From contig JASGDB010000136.1 in the NCBI GenBank assembly GCA_049841315.1, positions 1 to 8,662 of the forward strand: DNA of 8,662 bases. Reading direction: 5' to 3'. Made by a program: the position numbers and the translations under genes. Under the pieces are notes generated by a model that had not been told where the DNA came from, searched no databases, and saw only the letters and a list, made by a program, of their open reading frames with translations. The stretch comes from JASGDB01 sp049841315. GTDB lineage: Bacteria > Bacteroidota > Bacteroidia > Flavobacteriales > Weeksellaceae. Positions 1 to 6,394 of the stretch are shown here, one piece after another (the first letter of the stretch is position 1; every line of letters starts with the position of its first letter).

Positions 1-623
1 GCATTAAAAAAGCATTTCAGACCGAGGGTATTATTGGCGGATTAAAACGGTTAGGCTGGGTTTTATTGGATTCACTGATGAAGCCATTCCAGCAAATCCT
101 TGAGCTCGTAGATAAGGTTATTGGAACTAATTGGGCTGAAAAAATAAAATCCGTCCGGGAATCACAGGGGTTGGTTACCGATGGAGAAAAATCAACTGAG
201 CAAAAACCTAAAAGCTATACTGTTAATGGTCGGACTTTTATTGGTGTAGGTGCAAATAACGGCTCTTATTTATCCGATTTAGCCAAAGCAAGAGCGGCAG
301 GATTCACAGGAAGTGAAGGTGAATATGCAGCTTGGAAAAAAGAACAGGACAAAAAAAATAACAGTATATCTACAATCTCACCCGATTCTATTATTGGAGT
401 TGGATCAGGAAAAGGGAAAAAAGGAAAAGCAGGGAAAGGAGAAAAAGAACATGAGACTTCGGTAAATGGTAATGGTGCAAGTGTAAAAACAATCAATGTC
501 CGGGTAGAAATGAAAAACTACTTTAATGTTGATAAATCCTATGGAAGTGCTGATAGCATAGCTAATCAGGTTATTGGTAAAATAAATGACCGCTTACGAG
601 ATGCAATAGTAGCAATTGATTAA
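1..623 (+). CDS. Phage tail tape-measure protein, C-terminal part (5' end outside window)
   Basis: The frame is open from base 3 to the window edge, so the TTG at 66 is internal and only the last 206 residues are visible. Tape-measure proteins line the tail tube lumen, set tail length and end at the baseplate hub. The assignment rests on position, immediately before a gp25-like wedge gene and the hub genes, and on the look of the C-terminus. There is a hydrophobic helical stretch (about residues 5-45) with G-G-L-K-R-L and K-P-F-Q-Q-I-L. A low-complexity Gly/Lys segment follows (GKGKKGKAGKGEKE, about 136-149), and the end (about 160-206) resembles other Bacteroidota tape-measure tails with a final amphipathic helix (SADSIANQVIGKINDRL). 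No peptidase or lytic domain is visible in this part. The stop is followed two bases later by the next ATG. Exact family and full length cannot be read. Confidence 0.8.
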   Translation, partial: IKKAFQTEGIIGGLKRLGWVLLDSLMKPFQQILELVDKVIGTNWAEKIKSVRESQGLVTDGEKSTEQKPKSYTVNGRTFIGVGANNGSYLSDLAKARAAGFTGSEGEYAAWKKEQDKKNNSISTISPDSIIGVGSGKGKKGKAGKGEKEHETSVNGNGASVKTINVRVEMKNYFNVDKSYGSADSIANQVIGKINDRLRDAIVAID

Positions 624-625
624 TT

Positions 626-907
626 ATGGCAAAAGATATTCTTTTAGATGAAAACAATGAAATTCAAATCATTAATGGTGATTTCAGTATAGGAGAAAGT
701 GAACTTCAGGAAGTTGCTTCGGTACTTCGGTTAAGACAGGGAGAATTAAAGAGTGATCCAATTTTAGGAGCCAATCTTCAGCATTTTATGAAAGGGAAGT
801 ATGACAGGACAGCCATTGAAAAAAGAGTAAAAATACATCTTGAACGTGATGGAAAAAATTACGACCAAATAAAAAAGAACATTAATCTGAATATTAGTAA
901 TGGATAG
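626..907 (+). CDS. gp25/GpW (Mu gp46)-like baseplate wedge protein
   Basis: This 93-residue protein has the size and layout of the gp25/Mu gp46 group, which forms part of the baseplate wedge and helps start sheath assembly. It opens with K-D-I-L-L-D and I-I-N-G-D-F (residues 3-21), the strand-turn-strand start seen in these proteins. A helix follows (ELQEVASVLRLRQGELK, about 26-42), then P-I-L-G-A-N-L (45-51), matching the family pattern of a helix ending in acidic/basic residues followed by a P-x-x-G turn. A charged helix with I-H-L-E-R-D-G (70-76) comes next. The start is 3 bases after the tape-measure stop codon, and its last bases overlap the next ATG at 900. Distant homologues are often left unnamed, so the family call is moderately sure and the baseplate role is supported by context. 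Confidence 0.65.
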   Translation: MAKDILLDENNEIQIINGDFSIGESELQEVASVLRLRQGELKSDPILGANLQHFMKGKYDRTAIEKRVKIHLERDGKNYDQIKKNINLNISNG

Positions 908-1526
908 CAGATATACCATATCACAACTTTTTGAATTGGCTTTTGGAGTTAAAAATCCAGTTTATTTAACTGTACCTATCGGAAAGCAGAAAGAATCAGA
1001 AATAGTTTATCCAACACCACGGATTAAAACAGCAGAACAGGAAGAAGTAATCAGGAAGAGCAGGCTCGGAACTCCGGTTATTTTTCCGGTAAAGTTTAAA
1101 GGCGGTTCTTACCGGGTTTATGACGGAAAAGGAAAAATAGTTCAGCAACAATTTGAGGATTTTTGGTTTCCGCCAGCTACTATGGTAGATTTTAGCAGAC
1201 CTAAAAACATTACAAAAACAGATGTTTTAGGAGGTAACGGAACTGTAAAAGAAATATTTGGCTTTGATGATTGGAACATCCGTATCAGAACACTTTGCAT
1301 TAAAGATGAATTTACAGCCCGGGAATATGAAAAAAATATTATTGAATGGCACAAGGTAATACAGTCAATCGAAGTGGAAGGGGATTTATTTGTCTGGAAA
1401 GATATTCATAATCTTGTTATTGAAGAAATGGATATTAAAAGTTTAGAAGGCAGCCCGAATGTAATTCCGATTGAAATGTTTTGTTCCAGTGATGAACCTT
1501 TTGAACTAATCTATAAAATGGATTGA
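900..1526 (+). CDS. DUF6046-like phage baseplate/tail-tip protein
   Basis: This 208-residue protein resembles the DUF6046 family, which I know from Bacteroidota phages and prophages. The characteristic central stretch is visible: L/F-P-P-A-T-M-V-D-F-S-R-x-K-N-I (about 91-104), then G-G-N-G-T-V-K-E-I-F-G (112-122) and D-D-W-N-I-R-I-R (123-130). The C-terminal part reads as strand-rich with I-E-V-E-G-D (157-162). Its place between the gp25-like gene and the GpD-like hub suggests a ring or adaptor joining tube end to hub, the slot that Mu gp43 or XkdP-type proteins hold elsewhere. That role is inference. No enzymatic motif is seen. The ATG at 900 overlaps the previous gene by 8 bases, which suggests translational coupling. 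Confidence 0.65.
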   Translation: MDSRYTISQLFELAFGVKNPVYLTVPIGKQKESEIVYPTPRIKTAEQEEVIRKSRLGTPVIFPVKFKGGSYRVYDGKGKIVQQQFEDFWFPPATMVDFSRPKNITKTDVLGGNGTVKEIFGFDDWNIRIRTLCIKDEFTAREYEKNIIEWHKVIQSIEVEGDLFVWKDIHNLVIEEMDIKSLEGSPNVIPIEMFCSSDEPFELIYKMD

Positions 1527-1527
1527 T

Positions 1528-2487
1528 ATGACTTTAGCACAATGTGCCGAAATAGAATTTATTCCAAAAGAAGGCAGACCATTTTACATTAATAAGGTAA
1601 ATAATATAAATATAGAATCCAGTTGGAAAATGCTTACTGGTATAGCGGAAATAACGCTTCCGAGAAATACGGCTGATTTTGACAATTTTAAAGTTAAAGA
1701 AATCTTTAAAAGAGAAACACAATGCATTATAAAACTTGGTTATGATGGTAAGTTGAAAGAAGAATTTCGAGGATATATTTCTCAGGTTTCCGCTGATTTT
1801 CCAATTAAAATAAAATTGGAAGATGAAATGAGACGGTTGAAAAAAATACCAGTGAATTTCGCAGCTAAAAGCATAGGTTTGAAAGAATTTATTCAGAAAC
1901 ATGTTACCGATTACCCTATTGATATTGATGCCGATATCCAACTTGGAGCGGTAAGATTCAGTAAAACAACACTGGGTGAGGTATTGGATAAGCTTCAAAA
2001 AGATATGTGTATTTACGGTTTTATCAGAAATGAAAAGCTCACAATCGGGAAACCATATTCAGATGCCGGAAACACTCACCATTTTGACCTTGAGCGGAAC
2101 TGTGTTGATAATAATCTGAATTACCTGAGTAAAGAAGACCGCCTTGTAAAAATTATTGGAAAATCAATATTTGGAAAAGGTGAAAAAATGGAGTTTGAAT
2201 TCGGCGATAAAGATGCTAATGAAACTATAAACTGGACATTTACATATCGTGAAAAGAAAGAACTGGAGGATGCTGTAAAGAAAATGTACAATGACCGAAA
2301 AAAAGACGGCTTTGACGGTTCTTTTACAACCTTTGGATTAGACAGCCTGAAGCATGGAGAAAAAGTAAAGCTTACAAGCAGTTTATATCCTGACCGTGAA
2401 GGAACATATTATGTAGACCGGGTTCAGAAAAGTTTCGGAAAAGACGGTTACAGGCAAGTGATTGAATTAGGACAAAAGGCTTACTAA
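1528..2487 (+). CDS. Baseplate hub protein, GpD/gp27-like (late control D family)
   Basis: This 319-residue protein fits the phage late control D/gp27 hub, the trimer that connects tail tube to spike; its usual length is about 300-390 residues. Visible signs are an N-terminal beta-rich domain beginning A-E-I-E-F (7-11), with a pattern of short strands around W-K-M-L-T-G-I-A-E-I-T-L-P (33-45), and a domain-swap region with F-R-G-Y-I-S-Q-V (79-86) and I-K-L-E-D-E-M-R-R-L-K (94-104). The F-x-G-Y-I and L-E-D-E motifs recur in hub proteins. The C-terminal half has G-L-D-S-L-K-H-G-E-K-V-K-L (270-282) and Y-Y-V-D-R-V (292-297), the usual closing beta barrel. The gene starts one base after the previous stop and its TAA overlaps the next ATG (TAATG), consistent with coupled production of hub and spike. 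Confidence 0.78.
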   Translation: MTLAQCAEIEFIPKEGRPFYINKVNNINIESSWKMLTGIAEITLPRNTADFDNFKVKEIFKRETQCIIKLGYDGKLKEEFRGYISQVSADFPIKIKLEDEMRRLKKIPVNFAAKSIGLKEFIQKHVTDYPIDIDADIQLGAVRFSKTTLGEVLDKLQKDMCIYGFIRNEKLTIGKPYSDAGNTHHFDLERNCVDNNLNYLSKEDRLVKIIGKSIFGKGEKMEFEFGDKDANETINWTFTYREKKELEDAVKKMYNDRKKDGFDGSFTTFGLDSLKHGEKVKLTSSLYPDREGTYYVDRVQKSFGKDGYRQVIELGQKAY

Positions 2488-2972
2488 TGGGAAAAGAACT
2501 GGATGAATTGACTAATGCTCTTCATGAAAAGAATAAGAAAGCTCAAACAATGAGTTTGCAATGGGCAAAAGTGAAAAGCGTTGACTGGAATGAAAAAACC
2601 TGTGAAGCTGAAGGATTACGTGATAACCTTTCTTTCTATGATGTACTCCTTGGGATAGGTAGTTTAGATGTAAAGCCTAAAGTAGGAAGTTTAGTGGTAA
2701 TCGGTATTATCAATAATGACGAAACCACACCTGTATTAATTAGTGCTGAAGAAATAGAAGCTATCGAAATAAAAGCAGATAAATGCGAATTAACAATTAA
2801 TGACGGCTTCCTCCTGAAAAAAGAAAACGAAACGCTGAAAAAGCTAATGGTCGATTTACTTCAGGAGATTCAAAAAATGAAGTTTACAACCAATACCGGA
2901 AGCACAATTAAACTGATTAATCAGATTCAGTTTAAAGATATTGAAAACAGATTTAAAGATTTTTTAAAGTAA
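2487..2972 (+). CDS. Baseplate spike protein, GpV/Mu gp45-like OB-fold
   Basis: This 161-residue protein directly follows the hub, the usual place of the spike that punctures the outer membrane. An N-terminal helix (residues 1-22) leads into an OB-fold-like beta region: Q-W-A-K-V-K-S-V-D-W (25-34), T-C-E-A-E-G-L (38-44), and P-K-V-G-S-L-V-V-I-G (64-73). The P-x-x-G-S-x-V-x-x-G motif is typical of the gp5/GpV OB domain. An acidic strand follows (about 87-106), then a helix (ENETLKKLMVDLLQEIQKM, 113-131) and a closing amphipathic helix F-K-D-I-E-N-R-F-K-D-F-L-K. The expected C-terminal beta-helix and apical HxH iron-binding motif of P2 GpV or Mu gp45 are not visible, so the tip may be shorter or supplied by another protein. 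The start overlaps the hub stop codon. Confidence 0.68.
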   Translation: MGKELDELTNALHEKNKKAQTMSLQWAKVKSVDWNEKTCEAEGLRDNLSFYDVLLGIGSLDVKPKVGSLVVIGIINNDETTPVLISAEEIEAIEIKADKCELTINDGFLLKKENETLKKLMVDLLQEIQKMKFTTNTGSTIKLINQIQFKDIENRFKDFLK

Positions 2973-2978
2973 GTTTAA

Positions 2979-3176
2979 ATGGCAACATCAGAGGAAAGGC
3001 TTAAAAATAAAATCATTCAGGTAATGAATGAAATAAGACTGGAAGAAGACAGTCCGGAAACTTCAAAGGAAAAGTTTGCGGAACGCACTGCACAGGCGGT
3101 GATTTTTGAAATAAAAAACATGACTATTACTGCCACTGCACCGAACGGAAACGTAACAATAATAAGTATAGAATGA
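2979..3176 (+). CDS. Small conserved-looking phage protein of unknown function in the baseplate operon
   Basis: This encodes 65 residues, mainly one charged helical segment (about 4-48, with S-E-E-R-L-K-N-K-I-I-Q-V-M-N and F-A-E-R-T-A-Q-A-V-I-F-E-I), and ends in a short beta-like tail with T-I-T-A-T-A-P-N-G-N-V-T-I (49-61). It starts 6 bases after the spike stop and its TGA overlaps the ATG of the LysM-like gene (ATGA), so it is clearly part of the operon. I do not recognise a named family. Similar short helix-plus-strand proteins sit between spike and GpJ in Bacteroidota prophages. A structural accessory such as a spike or hub partner is the reasonable guess. There are no cysteines, membrane segments or catalytic motifs. 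Confidence 0.6.
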   Translation: MATSEERLKNKIIQVMNEIRLEEDSPETSKEKFAERTAQAVIFEIKNMTITATAPNGNVTIISIE

Positions 3177-3478
3177 CATCAGTAAAAGTATTACATAACC
3201 AATCCTTTTTGGATATAGCAATCCAGCATACCGGAAGCGTTGTTAATGCTTTTATCATTGCAAAGGCAAACGGCTATTCAATCTCGGATGAACCGGAAAC
3301 CGGAACGGTTCTGATAATCCCTGAAGATGTTCACCCGGATAATGATATTTTGAATTATTACACTTCAAAAAACATTCACCCGGCTACGGCAATTACCGGC
3401 GGTTATTCCGGGGCGATTTCTCCGCAACCTGAAGGAATAGATTACTGGGCAATTTATGACGATTTTATAGTACAATAA
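3173..3478 (+). CDS. Small LysM-like baseplate protein
   Basis: Residues 4-50 match the LysM pattern: V-K-V-L-H-N-Q-S-F-L-D-I-A (4-16), the hydrophobic helix with I-A-K-A-N-G (29-34), and the closing G-T-V-L-I-I-P (44-50). The usual LysM tract ends in L-x-I-P. LysM domains in tail operons (for example XkdP-type proteins) serve as structural attachment to peptidoglycan or to the hub rather than as enzymes. The remaining residues (51-101) are an extension with I-L-N-Y-Y-T-S-K-N-I-H-P-A-T (59-72) and E-G-I-D-Y-W (87-92), a tail I associate with Bacteroidota prophage copies. The start overlaps the preceding TGA and the next gene begins 2 bases after its stop. The LysM assignment is from pattern reading and is fairly but not fully secure. 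No signal peptide is present. Confidence 0.66.
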   Translation: MTSVKVLHNQSFLDIAIQHTGSVVNAFIIAKANGYSISDEPETGTVLIIPEDVHPDNDILNYYTSKNIHPATAITGGYSGAISPQPEGIDYWAIYDDFIVQ

Positions 3479-3479
3479 C

Positions 3480-4352
3480 ATGGCAAGAACAATAGAACAG
3501 ATAGAAAGCATCATCATCGGAAAAATTCAATCCGATGAAAAACTTTCGACGCTCACCAGTGACTCAAAGGTTTCCATTTGGGGGCGTTTTGTGTACTGCG
3601 TTGCTTTTTGTATTTGGGTTTTGGAAACATTATTTGATACTCACAAATACGAAGTTTCCAATGCACTTGCTAACCAAAAGAAAGGCTCGCCGATTTGGTA
3701 CAGAAACATGGCTTTGGCTTTTCAGTATGGCTTTGATTTAATCCCGGATACGGATTTATTTAACAACGACGGTTATACTGAGGAACAAATCATCGCTTCA
3801 AAAATCATCAAATATGCAGCCGTAACGGAATCCGAACAGGAAAGCCGCCTGATTGTAAAAGTAGCAACCGAGGACAGCTCCGGCGTTCTTTCACCGATTA
3901 ATGAAATTCAGAAAACAGCTTTTGACTATTATTTTGATGAAATTAATTATGCCGGCGTGAAATATACGGTTATCAATTACGCTCCGGACAGGCTGAAATT
4001 GAACCTTACAATTAAGATTGACCCGAAAGTCATTGATGAAACCGGAACTAAAATACTGATGTCTGCCACTGATGTCGGAACAAAGCCGGTAGAAACGGCA
4101 ATATCGGAATTCATGAAGGAACTGCCGTTTGACGGTAAACTGGTCATCAATTCCCTCATTGACAAACTACAGCTGATTGACGGAGTAATAGATCCTATAG
4201 TTGATTCAGCGCAGACCAGCTGGATAGATGTAGAATCCGGAGGGTACGGAGCAATGAAAGATATTAACGGCGAAGCTCTGCCGGTATCGGGATATTTCAC
4301 TTGGTCGATAGATAATGCAGAATTTAAAACCGTGATTAATTATGTGGTTTAA
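3480..4352 (+). CDS. Baseplate wedge protein, GpJ/Mu gp47-like
   Basis: This 290-residue protein fits the P2 GpJ/Mu gp47 (baseplate J) group, whose members join the wedge arms around the hub; family lengths are about 300-350. Residues 1-95 are helical with M-A-R-T-I-E-Q-I-E, the aromatic run W-G-R-F-V-Y-C-V-A-F (34-43), and P-I-W-Y-R-N-M-A-L-A-F-Q-Y-G (71-84). A beta-rich middle follows (121-185), with R-L-I-V-K-V-A-T and R-L-K-L-N-L-T-I-K-I. The conserved-looking C-terminal block has F-M-K-E-L-P-F-D-G-K-L-V (211-222), then S-L-I-D-K-L-Q-L-I-D-G-V (225-236), which matches the family's closing subdomain. Many database copies are loosely named nucleotidyltransferase, but no such motif is visible. 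The next gene starts 11 bases before its stop. Confidence 0.72.
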   Translation: MARTIEQIESIIIGKIQSDEKLSTLTSDSKVSIWGRFVYCVAFCIWVLETLFDTHKYEVSNALANQKKGSPIWYRNMALAFQYGFDLIPDTDLFNNDGYTEEQIIASKIIKYAAVTESEQESRLIVKVATEDSSGVLSPINEIQKTAFDYYFDEINYAGVKYTVINYAPDRLKLNLTIKIDPKVIDETGTKILMSATDVGTKPVETAISEFMKELPFDGKLVINSLIDKLQLIDGVIDPIVDSAQTSWIDVESGGYGAMKDINGEALPVSGYFTWSIDNAEFKTVINYVV

Positions 4353-4818
4353 TCTCGATTTGAAAAAATTAACGGTACAGCTGATGCCTACGTTTTTGCG
4401 TAGTGAAATTATTACCGCATATCTGAAAGCACTGGTAAAACCGTTGGAGGATGTTCACTACCAGTTTATGCAGAACCGGAACGAAAATCTGTACATACTG
4501 GCTCATAACGGACAGAAATGTTATCTCCGGGCTGTCCTGAATGACAGATTCGATTCCGAACAGCGGAGGATAGAGATAGACGACGGAAACCTTCAGGATT
4601 CGGTTTTTATCTACACCGATTCAGAGATAGAAGGAAATCCAAACCTCGCACGGTTTTTAGGTTTTCTTACCCTGTATCAGAATCAGGATTTAGAAGATAC
4701 GGCAGCTGATTTTTATGTCCGTGTTCCTGACGACATCAGCTACAATGAATATGAAATGAAATATCTGATTGACTTTTACAAATTAGCAAGCAAACGCTAT
4801 AAAATAGTACCATTATGA
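4342..4818 (+). CDS. GpI-like phage tail/baseplate protein
   Basis: This encodes 158 residues. In P2 and Mu the gene after GpJ/gp47 is GpI/gp48, a wedge component that links baseplate to fibre, and this gene holds that place. Sequence signs are weak but fitting: a helical N-terminus with L-M-P-T-F-L-R-S-E (14-22), then L-K-A-L-V-K-P-L-E (28-36), resembling the GpI pattern of a helix leading into a proline-marked linker. A compact domain with N-L-Y-I-L-A-H-N-G (49-57) and C-Y-L-R-A-V-L-N (60-67) follows, then acidic strands and a C-terminal helix (YLIDFYKLASKRYKI). The start at 4342 overlaps the previous gene; an internal ATG at 4384 would give a shorter product, but the upstream residues look conserved in style. 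The TGA overlaps the next ATG (ATGA). Confidence 0.6.
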   Translation: MWFNLDLKKLTVQLMPTFLRSEIITAYLKALVKPLEDVHYQFMQNRNENLYILAHNGQKCYLRAVLNDRFDSEQRRIEIDDGNLQDSVFIYTDSEIEGNPNLARFLGFLTLYQNQDLEDTAADFYVRVPDDISYNEYEMKYLIDFYKLASKRYKIVPL

Positions 4819-5630
4819 ATTATTTGAAGTATAACCAGCCCGGAGGCTTCCGGCTTTCAACGGAAATCCTTGCTGCCGCTCAAACGGCTTATACGCTTTT
4901 CAACCAGCTGGGTTGGATTGCCGGTGATTTAACGATTATTTCGGGGTGTACGGTTACCGGAAATTCAGTGAGTGACGGCTATGTTTTCATTAATGGTGAA
5001 GTATTGCCGTTCCGTGGAGGAAATGCCGGAGCGAATGTGATTGTGAAAGAAGACATCGCATCATATCCTTTTCAGGACGGAACAGTGAAACCCGTAATCT
5101 ATGAGCGGTATGCCGGATTCGGAACTGCACTCCCGGAAAATACATATCCGTGGGCTTCATTCAAAAGGATTTTTCCGACCAAAGATATTCAGGCTTTCAA
5201 AGACGATTTTGAAACGAGAATTGCAGCTTTGGAAAATAAAGCAAGCGACGTTCCGAGCGGAACGATTGTTAGGTATAATCAACCGCTTGTAGTTCTTCCG
5301 CCGGACGGCTGGGAAGATTACAGCCCGACCACAGAACAGGGCAGAGTTTGGGCAGCACGTTCTACCAGCGACAGCGATTTTGCATTAGGCGTAACAGGCG
5401 GCGAAAAAACGCATCAATTATCAGTTTCCGAAATGCCGGAACATTTTCACTTGCAGGGTTCGGAGTCGCTGTATAACGATTACGGCAGTGGAACTTATGT
5501 AGGCGCCAGGACTTATCCAAACGGAACTATTGCATCTTACAGAAATCAGAAAACATCCTCGGTTGGTGGCAATGCAGCGCACAATAACCTACAACCTTAC
5601 GTTGCGGTAAGATATATTATAAAATTGTAG
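4815..5630 (+). CDS. Phage tail fibre with C-terminal collar-type domain
   Basis: This 271-residue protein is the first fibre gene. Residues 1-100 form an N-terminal baseplate-binding domain of a type common in Bacteroidota prophages: N-Q-P-G-G-F (7-12), Y-T-L-F-N-Q-L-G (26-33), A-G-D-L-T-I-I-S-G-C (36-45), G-Y-V-F-I-N-G-E-V-L-P-F (55-66). A short coiled-coil linker spans about 124-145. The C-terminal part (about 149-271) resembles the tail-collar/microcystin-dependent protein domain: G-W-E-D-Y (165-169), T-G-G-E-K-T-H (194-200), M-P-E-H-F-H (207-212) and N-N-L-Q-P-Y-V-A-V-R-Y (257-267). H210-x-H212 matches the HxH metal site that stabilises trimeric fibre tips in T4-type collar domains. It should act at the particle surface in host binding. 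The TAG stop lies inside a palindromic repeat. Confidence 0.8.
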   Translation: MNYLKYNQPGGFRLSTEILAAAQTAYTLFNQLGWIAGDLTIISGCTVTGNSVSDGYVFINGEVLPFRGGNAGANVIVKEDIASYPFQDGTVKPVIYERYAGFGTALPENTYPWASFKRIFPTKDIQAFKDDFETRIAALENKASDVPSGTIVRYNQPLVVLPPDGWEDYSPTTEQGRVWAARSTSDSDFALGVTGGEKTHQLSVSEMPEHFHLQGSESLYNDYGSGTYVGARTYPNGTIASYRNQKTSSVGGNAAHNNLQPYVAVRYIIKL

Positions 5631-5681
5631 CAGACGGATAATCATCCATGCAGTGCAGACGGATAATCATCCGTCTCTACA
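5626..5681. repeat. 56-bp REP-like palindromic element between fibre genes
   Basis: The ends are inverted repeats: TGTAG at 5626-5630 and CTACA at 5677-5681. With flanking bases the left arm (TGTAGCAGACGGAT, 5626-5639) and the reverse complement of the right arm (TGTAGAGACGGAT) differ by one inserted base. Inside are two direct copies of a 20-base unit (5630-5649 and 5655-5674) that differ at one position. The second copy forms a perfect 8-bp stem (5657-5664 with 5669-5676) around a 4-base loop; the first has one mismatch. The fibre stop TAG (5628-5630) lies in the left arm. Arms of the GTAGAGACG/CGTCTCTAC kind resemble REP-like elements that I recall from flavobacteria and cyanobacteria; that link is from memory. 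It could also stabilise or attenuate the mRNA. Confidence 0.65.
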
Positions 5682-5699
5682 GAACCTAAAACTAAAACA

Positions 5700-6389
5700 A
5701 TGGCAATAACAAATAACCCTACTCCCGAAGCCTCAACGGCAACGCCAAAATCCACTTTAAAAAGCTGGTTTGTAACGGCAGCCAAACCAAACCAAGCGCA
5801 ATTTGCCGCTTGGATGGACGCATATTGGCATAAATCAGAATATATCCCAATCGGTTATATTTCGGGACTTTCCGCTCTATTGGGGGCGAAAGCCGATGCG
5901 GAACAGCTTCAATATTTTGCCAATAAAGATGCTTCCAATATTGATGTGGATTACTGGAAAACAGTTTTAGGTGTCAAGAATTTTGATTCGCAAGATTATT
6001 ACACTAAATATGAGGTAGAGGTTTTGTTGGAAAACGCAACGGAAGGCTATGCAACGGAAAGCTATGTAGACGACAGCATTTCCGCCCAAACCAGCCAGAT
6101 AAACATCACGGCTTCCTCTAATATCACCAATGCAGCCGACCATAATAAAAAAAACGTGGTGATTAATAACAGTTCCAATAATATTACCATAACATTAACC
6201 ACAGATTTGTCTTCGGTATTTCTGGCTACCTACATCAAAGAGGGAGCGGGAACTATTACTTTTTTGGCAGGAAGCGGTGTAACTTTAAAGCTAATGGACG
6301 ATGTGGCTGTAATTAACGGAGCAGTAGGTTCAAGAGCAATGGTATCAAGGTCGGGAAGCACTTTTTATGTTTATATCACTAATTATTAA
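5700..6389 (+). CDS. Phage tail fibre/appendage protein with Bacteroidota-type N-terminus
   Basis: This encodes 229 residues. The N-terminal region (about 14-50) has T-P-K-S-T-L-K-S-W-F (15-24), then K-P-N-Q-A-Q-F-A-A-W-M-D-A-Y-W-H-K-S-E-Y (29-48), a signature I associate with tail-appendage proteins of flavobacterial prophages. A middle section carries K-Y-E-V-E-V-L-L-E-N and the doubled A-T-E-G-Y/A-T-E-S-Y, which leads to Y-V-D-D, a motif common in phage fibre linkers. The C-terminal half (about 132-229) is Asn/Thr/Ser/Val-rich and beta-like (I-T-N-A-A-D-H-N-K-K-N-V-V-I), as in fibre shafts or heads. No enzymatic motif is visible. Translation follows a 69-bp gap holding the palindromic element; the leader just before ATG is A-rich with no clear Shine-Dalgarno. 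It is probably a fibre or fibre-attachment subunit. Which particle it contacts cannot be read. Confidence 0.65.
   Translation: MAITNNPTPEASTATPKSTLKSWFVTAAKPNQAQFAAWMDAYWHKSEYIPIGYISGLSALLGAKADAEQLQYFANKDASNIDVDYWKTVLGVKNFDSQDYYTKYEVEVLLENATEGYATESYVDDSISAQTSQINITASSNITNAADHNKKNVVINNSSNNITITLTTDLSSVFLATYIKEGAGTITFLAGSGVTLKLMDDVAVINGAVGSRAMVSRSGSTFYVYITNY
6036..6065 (+). repeat. 15-bp tandem duplication within the fibre-like gene
   Basis: Two adjacent 15-base units (6036-6050 and 6051-6065) differ at one base (gcaacggaaggctat and gcaacggaaagctat). They encode A-T-E-G-Y then A-T-E-S-Y. The duplication keeps the frame and lies in the linker between the N-terminal domain and the beta-rich C-terminal half. 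It reads as a small slip-type duplication of a fibre linker motif, not as a separate mobile element. Confidence 0.75.
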
Positions 6390-6394
6390 ATAAA

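Noticed and set aside
66..623. A separate 185-residue gene starting at TTG 66
   Set aside because: The frame stays open to the left edge with similar hydrophobic tape-measure-like residues, so 66 is an internal codon of a longer gene.
1534..1998. 154-residue - strand frame rich in Phe, Ile and Tyr
   Set aside because: It lies fully inside the hub gene, and its make-up is what AT-rich antisense DNA gives.
3290..3311. Inverted repeat GAACCG/CGGTTC with a 10-base loop
   Set aside because: It is a short stem inside the LysM-like coding sequence, of a kind expected by chance, with no T-tract.
3535..3741. 68-residue + strand frame with a hydrophobic segment
   Set aside because: It is a shifted frame inside the GpJ-like gene, whose own frame is continuous and fits the family.
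3480..4352. Nucleotidyltransferase, a name often attached to this type of protein
   Set aside because: No nucleotidyltransferase motif is visible, and position plus C-terminal pattern fit a GpJ-like wedge protein.
5400..5630. Variable region of a diversity-generating retroelement at the collar fibre C-terminus
   Set aside because: No template repeat and no reverse transcriptase gene are present in the window, and no second near-copy of this region is seen.
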